Below the pieces are notes generated by a model, which worked only from the letters and a program-made list of their open reading frames with translations, was not told the DNA's origin and did not search any database. The translations under genes and the position numbers were made by a program. A DNA stretch of 64,000 nucleotides. Origin: Plotosus lineatus (Eukaryota > Chordata > Actinopteri > Siluriformes > Plotosidae). How positions within the stretch are numbered: the stretch's first letter is position 1; each line of letters opens with the position of its first letter. The stretch spans positions 5,362,161 through 5,426,160 of the forward strand of contig CM045735.1 of the NCBI GenBank assembly GCA_024760905.1, written 5' to 3'. Of this stretch, positions 37,217 through 46,200 are shown one piece after another.

Positions 37217-40200
37217 ACAGCCGGACCCAGAATGCAGGAGATGGTGTGAGATGGCACAGAGTCGATTTGTTATTCAAAGAATGTTGTGCTGAGTGCAAAC
37301 ACAATCTTCTGGCGCAGCGGCGAGCGAGCATGCGGCTCGTGCTTAACGGGAGTAGATGAGGAGTGAATTCAGGTTCGCTGCTGCAAAGGTCAGCCACACC
37401 CCGCAGCCAGAGCGGGGAGAAAATAGAGTTAGAGAACGGAGCCACCAAAACCAAAGTCCCCCAAAAACACAGACCATAACAAAAACAACAAAACATAAAG
37501 TGTAATAAATTGGATAAACAAAACAAACGGACATACATGCTGCACCACAATACATAAAATCTCACACAAACATTCTAAACATTAACTTTGTACTGTACTG
37601 GAATAACAACTGAAAAACACCGTAATACTACAGTACTTTACTACAGTTCAGATGATTATCCCACTTCAGAGGAAACTGTCGTTTCTTCAGGAGAAAGTCT
37701 TATTTCTTCAGAAGAGACATTCAACGTCATTACCTTTTTCTGACACTTAGGCTCCTTACTAGAAGCCTGAGAAGATGCAGGGCATTTGGGTGGCATCATA
37801 GAGCTTAACTGGTAATTCTATTTATTTATCTATCTATCTAGTGTCTGAGTCGTAGGACAACCATTGGTGACCAGTCATGAAGAATAACGCCCTGGTTATC
37901 ATCTTCATGGAGGTTTTTCTTGGCAGGATTAGTGCAGTGGTTTGCCATTGCCTTCTGCACGATGCGAACCTACGGGCAATTTAGAACGGTCATTTAACCT
38001 ACTGTGCATGTCTTTGGATTGTGGAAGGAAACCGGAGCACCTGGAGGAAGCACAGTGAGAACAATGTAAATTCCACACAGAAACGCCCAGGCCGGCAATC
38101 GAACTCAGGCCTTCTTGCTGTGAGGCAGACACGCTAACCACTACGCCACTGTGCCACTCAACTGGTAATGAAAACACACTAAAAACGCACATTGACAACT
38201 TGTGCGTGAATGAATAAAAAGGGGCATACACATCATCCCAACCAATCAGCAGGAGGGAAAAACAAAAGCTCTCGGCCATTGGCTAAATTTGAATCACGTG
38301 CCAGTTACTTCCGGGTTTTTCGGCAATCCGCAAGTATGCGGGGGCGCGAGTGCAAAACCGCGAATGGTCAAGGGCCTACTGTATATCTGCAAGCAGAGAC
38401 TCCGGGGTCCAAGCAAAGGGGATAAAATGACTAAAAGGAAATAAAAGTAGAAGGGAAGATAAAATTATAGAATATATTCTCATACATGCCGAGGTGTTAA
38501 ACATGACATGAAGACTCTTCACATATTAAATGTTATTGCAAGTGAGTGATTATATCACAGATAAGGAATGATGAGATCACAGAGGAGGGAAAGTGCCTGT
38601 AAAAATGTCACAGAGATGAAGGTTTTGTGACGGACGCGTACCCAGAGCAGAGAACACCGGACCAAAGAGCGCGATAATGCTCTAGTACAGTCCGCAATTA
38701 CCGTTAAATAACAAACACCCGGGTTCCTAACTGGTTCACATTAACATCTCCAAATTCTCACCAAAAGAATAGAAGCAAACTCACTGCTGAAAGAGGCGGG
38801 TTTATTGGCCCCGAATGCATTGCCTTGCTGAGAGAAAAGGCCACCGCTGCCGGTATTAGTATTCCCAAACAGGCTGTTCGAGGTGCCGCCTGTTGCACCG
38901 AACCCAAATCCACTGCCGGTGGACGAAGTGACTGGTTGACTGAATGTGTTGGAGCCAAAAAGCCCACCTAAGATAGAGAAGATCACACTGATCACTCGTA
39001 CAAGTGGTGCGGTGTGTTCATGATTCCTCTTCTCCTGGAATTCCAGCCTGTGTGCATCATACTTTATATTCCACTGCACCTCCAGAAGCTGAAATCAACT
39101 CCATCAATTACAGGTGCATTTAGAAATACAACAAAAACAATAAAATAAAATAAAAATCCACTGATTAAACACATTAGAGAGAGACAATGGAATTAAAGTA
39201 GGCGTACCAGGCTTGTTCTGCGTTGCTCCAAAAAGACCACCAGTGTTGTTTGTGGCTCCAAAGGCAGAAGCACCAAACCCACCTGTATTTCCAAATCCAG
39301 TGTCTGGAAAAATAAACAAAGAGATTGTGAACAAACTTTATTTCATTTATTTTTTTAAATAAAAATGTTACTTCAGGCTGAATTCAGTGTTAGTTTATCC
39401 ATGTGCATACATCGAGTGGCAGCACAATAAAACTATAGTTTGCACCGAGCCCATTTACAATAATCACATTAAAGGACATGATGTTTTCTCTTTTTTTTTT
39501 TTTTTTGAGAAAGTCAACTTTTGTTTTGCTTCAGAAGGGAATCTGAATTGACTCTGTGCTCTACATTTTCTCCCTCTCCTCTGCACTCATGCACTCTGAG
39601 CAATAAACAAGAGGGGGAGATTGTCAAGAACGGTTTAGTCCCCAAAAGACCGGTAGCATCCTGATTATGGAAATACCGTATTTTACGAACTACAAGTCAC
39701 ACTTTTTTTTCATACATTGGATGAAGGTGCAACTTATACTCCAGAGCGATTTATATGTGAAATTATTACATATAATTCTGTTTGTCATAAATAATTAATA
39801 TAATTGTTATGTTTATTTTTACACTCGCACTCACAAGAGGGCACTCTAGGCTTGGGTACCAGTGCCTGCTCGTCCAGCACCACTGAAGAAAAGTCCCAAA
39901 AAAGAAAATCCTATTCTGTGGATTATAAACTGCAAGTAGTGGAATATTCAGCAGAAAATGGTAATTGAGAAGCAGAAAGTTAGTTTAGAGTGAACAAGAA
40001 TCTTGTGAGGGACTGCAGAAAAGCGGAGAGATTACTATTATACTGCAGTAAAGAAAACAAAAAAAAAAGCAAGTTGCGCGGGCTAAAAGCTAGATGGCCA
40101 CAGCCAGAGGAATGAGTTCGCACATGGGTGCTTGAGCAACATGCCTCAGGAAGTGCAGTTGCATCTCCACGCCCAGGTACTTGTCAAGGAGATGAATAGG

Positions 40201-43200
40201 AATGACTTTGCGTGAGGACCTTCTTGGTGTTATCACTTCATACAATGTCACAAAAACTGCCTGCAGATTTCCAAGCCAAGGTAAACAGTTTCCGTAAGTT
40301 TGTGACTTATAGTCCAGTGAAATTTGTATATGTTTTTCTTCCTTATTATGCATTTTTTTTGGCCACTGTGACTTGTACTCCAGAGCAAGAAAATACAGTC
40401 CAGAAAATACGGTAAATCTATATATATATATATATATATATCTCCGAGAGATGTGGACCAAAAATGTGCCGACAGTGCCTCATGTTGCCACAGCAATTTT
40501 GATCATCTGAGCTACCATCACAAAGCACAATATGATAAGTGCAAAGCAAGAACTCAAAGTAGTGCGTCACAAAAAAAAACAACAACGACGCACTTGGCGA
40601 AACCAACAATTTAAAAGGTACCTGTAGTGAAAGCGCTCATATACCTAATTTGATGTATTGTGTATAGCTAGTGACAATACACCTATAAGGCATTTGTTAT
40701 ATTCTCTCACAAATCACCTTTACCGATTTAAGGGCTTCACTAACGTCAAGCTTTAGAGCACAGGGGTTTTGCAACGGCGCATTTCCTGTGACGTCACATC
40801 GTTGACAAAGCCTCGACCGGAACTGTGAGATTGCAATGTAAACGTAAGGCTATATACAACACAAGCTCACAAAAACTTGGAACAAACAGACATGATAGTA
40901 GTGTTTTTTTTTAACCATGGACAAAGACAATTTCGTAGAAGGAGCAGAAGGTTATTTCTATGAACCACTGAAGAAAGACTAATGCAGCCGTGAGGGGGGG
41001 GCACAAACCAGTGTCTCTCCCTCACGCCGGTCCCAAGCCCGGATAAATGCAGTGGGTTGCGTCAGGAAGGGCATCCGGCGTAAAACAAATGCCAAATAAA
41101 CTATGCGAATCACAAGAAAGAACCACATACCGGATCGGTCGAGGCCCGGGTTAACAACGACCGCCATCAGTGCCGTCAACCAACAGGGTGCTGATGGAAA
41201 TTGGACTACTGTTGGTCGAAGACGTCGAAGAAGGAGAGGCGGGAGGCGTGTCCGTTGCCAGAGAGAAGAGGAAAGGCATGAGTCTAGGTCTGAAAGTAGG
41301 GACTTTGAATGTTGGAACTATGACAGGAAAAGGTAGAGAGCTGGCTGACATGATGCAGAGGAGGAAGGTGGACATACTGTGTGTTCAGGAGACCAGGTGA
41401 AAGGTCGCAAGGCTAGAAGCATAGGAGCAGGGTTTAAGCTGTTTTATCACGGTGTGGATGGGAAGAGAAATGGAGTCGGAGTCATTTTGAAGGAGGAGAG
41501 TTTGCCAGGAATGTTCTAGAAGTGAAAAGAGTGTCAGACAGAGTGATGAGTCTCAAGTTAGAAATTAAAGGTGTGATGGTCAATGATGTTAGGGCTTATG
41601 CCCCACAGACAGGAGGTGAGCGGGAAGAGAAGGAGAGGTTCGGGAGGGAGTTAGATGAAGTGATGCAGAGTACCCCAGAGGTGAAAGAGTGGTCATTGGG
41701 GCAGACTTCAATGGACATGTTGGTGCAGGAAACAGAGGGGACGAGGAAGTGATGGGTAGGTTTGGTATCCAGGACAGGAACGCAGAAGGACAGATGTTGG
41801 TAGATTTTGCAAAAGGATGGAAATGGCTGTGGTGAATACTTTCTTCCAGAAGAGAGAGGGAGCATAGGTGACTTATAAAAGTGGAGGTAGGAGCACATAG
41901 GTAGACTACATCTTGTGCAGGCGATGTAATTTAAAGGAAGTCAGTGACTGCAAAGTCATAGTGGGTGAGAGTGTTGCCAAACAGCATAGGATGGTGGTGT
42001 GCAGGATGATGCTGATGGTGAGGAAGGTGAAGAAGGCAAAGGCAGAGCAGAAGACAAAGTGGTGGAAGTTGAAAAGGAAGAGTGTCAGGTTGTCTTCAAG
42101 GAGGAGTTGAAACAGGCTTTGGGTGGTCAGGAAGTGCTTCCAGATGACTGGACAACTACAGCTAATGTGATCAGGGAGACAGGTAGGAGAATACTTGGTG
42201 TGTCATCTGGAAGGAAAGTAGATAAGGAGACTTGGTGGTGGAATGAGGAAGTGCAGGAGTGTGTACAAAGGAAGAGATTAGCTAAGAACAAGTGGGACAT
42301 TGAGAAAACCAAGAGAGTAAACAGGAGTACAGGGAGACACAGCGTAAGGCAAAGGTAGCAGTGTCAAAGGCCAAACAGAGCGCTGCTTGATGACTTGTAT
42401 GCTCGGTTGGAAAGTAAGGAGGGAGAAAATGATTTATATAGGTTGGCACAGCAGAGAAATAGAGATGGGAAGGACGTGCAGCAAGTTAGATTGATAAAGG
42501 ACAGAGAGGGAAATGTATTGACTGATGACAGAAGTGTGCTGGGAAGATGGAAAGAGTACTTTGAAGAGCTGATGAATGAGGAAAATGAGAGAGAAAAAGA
42601 GTAGAAGAGGTGACTGTTGAGGACCAGGAAGTAGCAAAGATTAGTAAGGGTGAAGTGAGGAGGGCATTGAAGAGGATGAAGAATGGAAAGGCAGTTGGTC
42701 CTGATGACATACTGTGGAGGTATGGAAGTGTCTAGAGAGGTAGCAGTAGATTTTCTGACAAGAACATTTAACAAGGTCTTAGAGAGTGAGAGGATGCCAG
42801 AGGAATGGAGGAGAAGTGTGCTGGTGCCCATTTTTAAGAACAAGGAGACGTGCAGAGTTGTGGCAACTACAGAGGGATAAAGTTGATGAGCCATACGATG
42901 AAGTTATGGGAAAGAATAGTGGAAGCTAGACTAAGGGCAGAAGTCAGCATTTGTGAACAACAGTTTGGTTTCATGCCAAGAAAGAGCACCACAGATGCAG
43001 TGTTTGCCTTGAGGATGTTAATAGAGAGAAGTACAGAGAAGGTCAGAGGAGCTGCATTGTGCCTTTGTGGATCTGGAGAAAGCATATGACAGGGTGCCGA
43101 GAGAAGAACTGTGGTATTGCATGAGGAAGTCTGGAGTGGCAGAGAAGTATGTTAGAGTGGTGCAGGACATGTATGAGAGATGTAAGACGGTGGTGAGGTG

Positions 43201-46200
43201 TGCTGTCGGTGTGACACGAGAGGTCAAGGTGGAGGTGGGACTGCATCATGGGTCAGCTCTCAGCCCCTTCCTTGTTTGCTATGGTGATGGACAGGCTGAC
43301 AGATGAGGTTAGACAAGATTCCCATGGACTATGATGTTTGCAGATGACATTGTGATCTGTAGTGAGAGCAGAGAACAAGTGCAGGAAAATCTAGAGAGGT
43401 GGAGGTATGCCCTGGAAAGGAGGGGAATGAAGATTAGCCTCAGTAAGACAGAATACATGTGCATGAATGACAAGGACCAAAGAGGAACGGTGGGAGATTA
43501 CAGGAGCAGAGATAAGGAAGGTGGAGGATTTTAAGTACTTAGGCTCAACAATCCAGAGCAATGGAGAGTGTGGAAAAGAGGTCAAGAAGCATGTGCAGGC
43601 AGGTTGGAATGGTTGGAGAAAAGTGTCCGGTGTGATGTGTGATAGGAGGGTATCGGCAAGAATGAAAGGAAAAGTGTACAAGACGGTGTTGAGGCCAACG
43701 ATGTTGTATGGGTTAGAAACAGTGGCCCTGGGGGAAAAGACAGGAGGCAGAGTTGGAGGTAGCAGAGATGAAAATGTTGAGGTTCTCTTTGGGAGTAACG
43801 AGGATGGATAGGATCAGGAATGAGCACATCAGAGGGACAGCACATGTAAGACGATTTGGTGACAAAGTCAGAGAGGCTAGATTGAGATGGTTTGGACATG
43901 TACAGAGGAGGGATAGTGAGTATATTGGTAATAGGATGCTGAGGCTGGAACTACCAGGCAAAAGGCCTAGAGGAAGACCAAAGAGACGATTCATGGATGT
44001 GGTGAAGGAGGACATGAAGGTCGTTGGTGTAAGAGAAGATGATGCAAAGGATAGGGTGAGATGGAGGCAGATGATTCGCTGTGGCGACCCCTGAAGGGAA
44101 AAGCCGAAAGGAAAAGAAGAAGAAGACTGAAGAAAGACTATCCACATTTAGTGAAATCAGACCAGGAAAGTGACGACTCGGAGGACGATATTGGAGAGTC
44201 GGCAGAAGCTCTTACACGGGAAAATCAGAGCAAACAACCAGCAAATATAAATATAAAAATAACGCTGTCAATTTTGGGTACAGGTTCCCTTTAATTTTGT
44301 GCTCCAATACTTCTACTAGCTTTTCACATTTGTATGGCTCTGAATAACAGATAAGATGCTGAAGGTGTGCTTGACTCCCATCTGTCAAATATGGGGGAAG
44401 TGTGATGGTCTAGGAGTGCTTGCAGGTTAAAGTGGGACATTTGTACGGGATAAAAGGGGGGATTTTTAACAATGCAGGCTGTTCCACTGTTTTGTAATCG
44501 TATGCCAGACCCTGTGGACGACACTTGAGCTACGTTCTTCCTGTATCAGAACATCAACCCAAACCATGCAAGAACGAACCCGAGAAAAAGCGGTCAGCTG
44601 ATATTCCATCAATAATGGCAGTCACCGGACCGCAAATCTATTGAGCTGGTGTCACAGCAGCTTGACCGGTATACTACACATGTTAAATATTTGTTATTTT
44701 AACAGTTGATCTGATGATGTTCGCGGCTCAAAATAATATTCATTGCATATGAACAACAATTAAACTTTTCTTCTTGATTAATATTATTCTCCACATGTTT
44801 CACATGGCCCTATGGTGCCCTGGTGAGCCGTCTCGGGTGTACACCACCCTCACACGGAGTTGGCCGAGATGGGTGCCAGCCTCCCTGCAAACCTAATTAG
44901 GATGAAGCGGTTCAGAAAATGAATGAATGTTTGACATGAGAAAAACAATAACTTGTAAACAGTCCTGCACTAATTAATTAATTAAATCAATCAATCAATC
45001 ACTTTATGGTGAAAATTGTTAGCTGCCTCTCATTCACAAAACATTTCCTGAACAACTATCCAGTTCATCATCAGGCCAATACTAATTGTTTCATTCATTC
45101 ATCCTTTGAAGCACTTAATTCTAATTAGGGTCATGGGGAGGCTGGCACCCATCTCAGCGGACTCTGGGCAAAGGCAGAGTACACCCTGGACGGCTCGCCA
45201 GGCCATCGTAGAACAGAAACATGCTGACAGCTACGCATGCAGCTCCTCTTGACAAAGGTCAGCAATGGTTCTTTTATATGAACCTCACACCATAGTCAGT
45301 GAGAGACATGGCCGGCATTTGATAATCCAATTAGCTGCACTAGGGGGACAGTGACAACCCGTTGAGAGTGGGGCTTGAACCCCAAACCTTGGAATCAGTG
45401 ATCCAGTGCCTTACCACCAGACCACTACTGCTATCCATTCACAGACGCAGCTGGGGCAAGTTGGTATAGCCGATTCATGTAACGCACATGTCTTCAGACT
45501 GTGGAAGGAAGCCAGAGTACCTGGAGACAACGCCATGTAAGCTCAAAAAGAACATGCAAACTCCACACAGAGACGTCCTCGCCAAGTTCAGGGTTCAAAC
45601 TCAGGACCTTCTTGCTGTGAAACGAGACCACTGCGCTGACTACTACACCACCATAATCCCACATGATAAAATATCATATGGCTAAAAGTAGTTCCATTTG
45701 GGGCTCAAAGGTTTTTAGAGCACTTGGCAACAATGGCTGACCACCTTTCAGTCCCACTTCTTACCCTCTGTATATGTAAATTTATTTATGCACATGTGAA
45801 GTTTGCATGTTCTCCTCATGCTTGCAGAAAACAATGATTTCCTCCTGCAGTCCAAGCACATGCACATCAGGCATTGGTTTCTCCAAACCACCTCCAGATG
45901 TGGATGTTGACTCAACGATGGTCTAGAAAGCTGTTAAGAGTGTACCCCGCCATCACCATGTGTCAGCTAAAATAAGCCCCAGCCTCTCATTGACCCTAGG
46001 AAGATTAACCAGCTGGACAAATCAGAGCAGGACAGAGACAACCCGTTGAGAGTGGGGCTTGAACCCCAAACCTTGGAATCAGTGATCCAGTGCCTTACCA
46101 CCAGACCACTACTGCTATCCATACGGTCCATGACCGTAATAGCAACAATCCTTCATTATGTGCATTTCATGGACCCTGATGTAAATGAACAACTATTATT

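Noticed and set aside
45373..45438. tRNA genes at several A/B-box sequences (also near 7047-7109, 51165-51226 and 59040-59090)
   Set aside because: They form the heads of repeated SINEs. The cloverleaf stems do not pair properly, and each is joined to the same SINE body.
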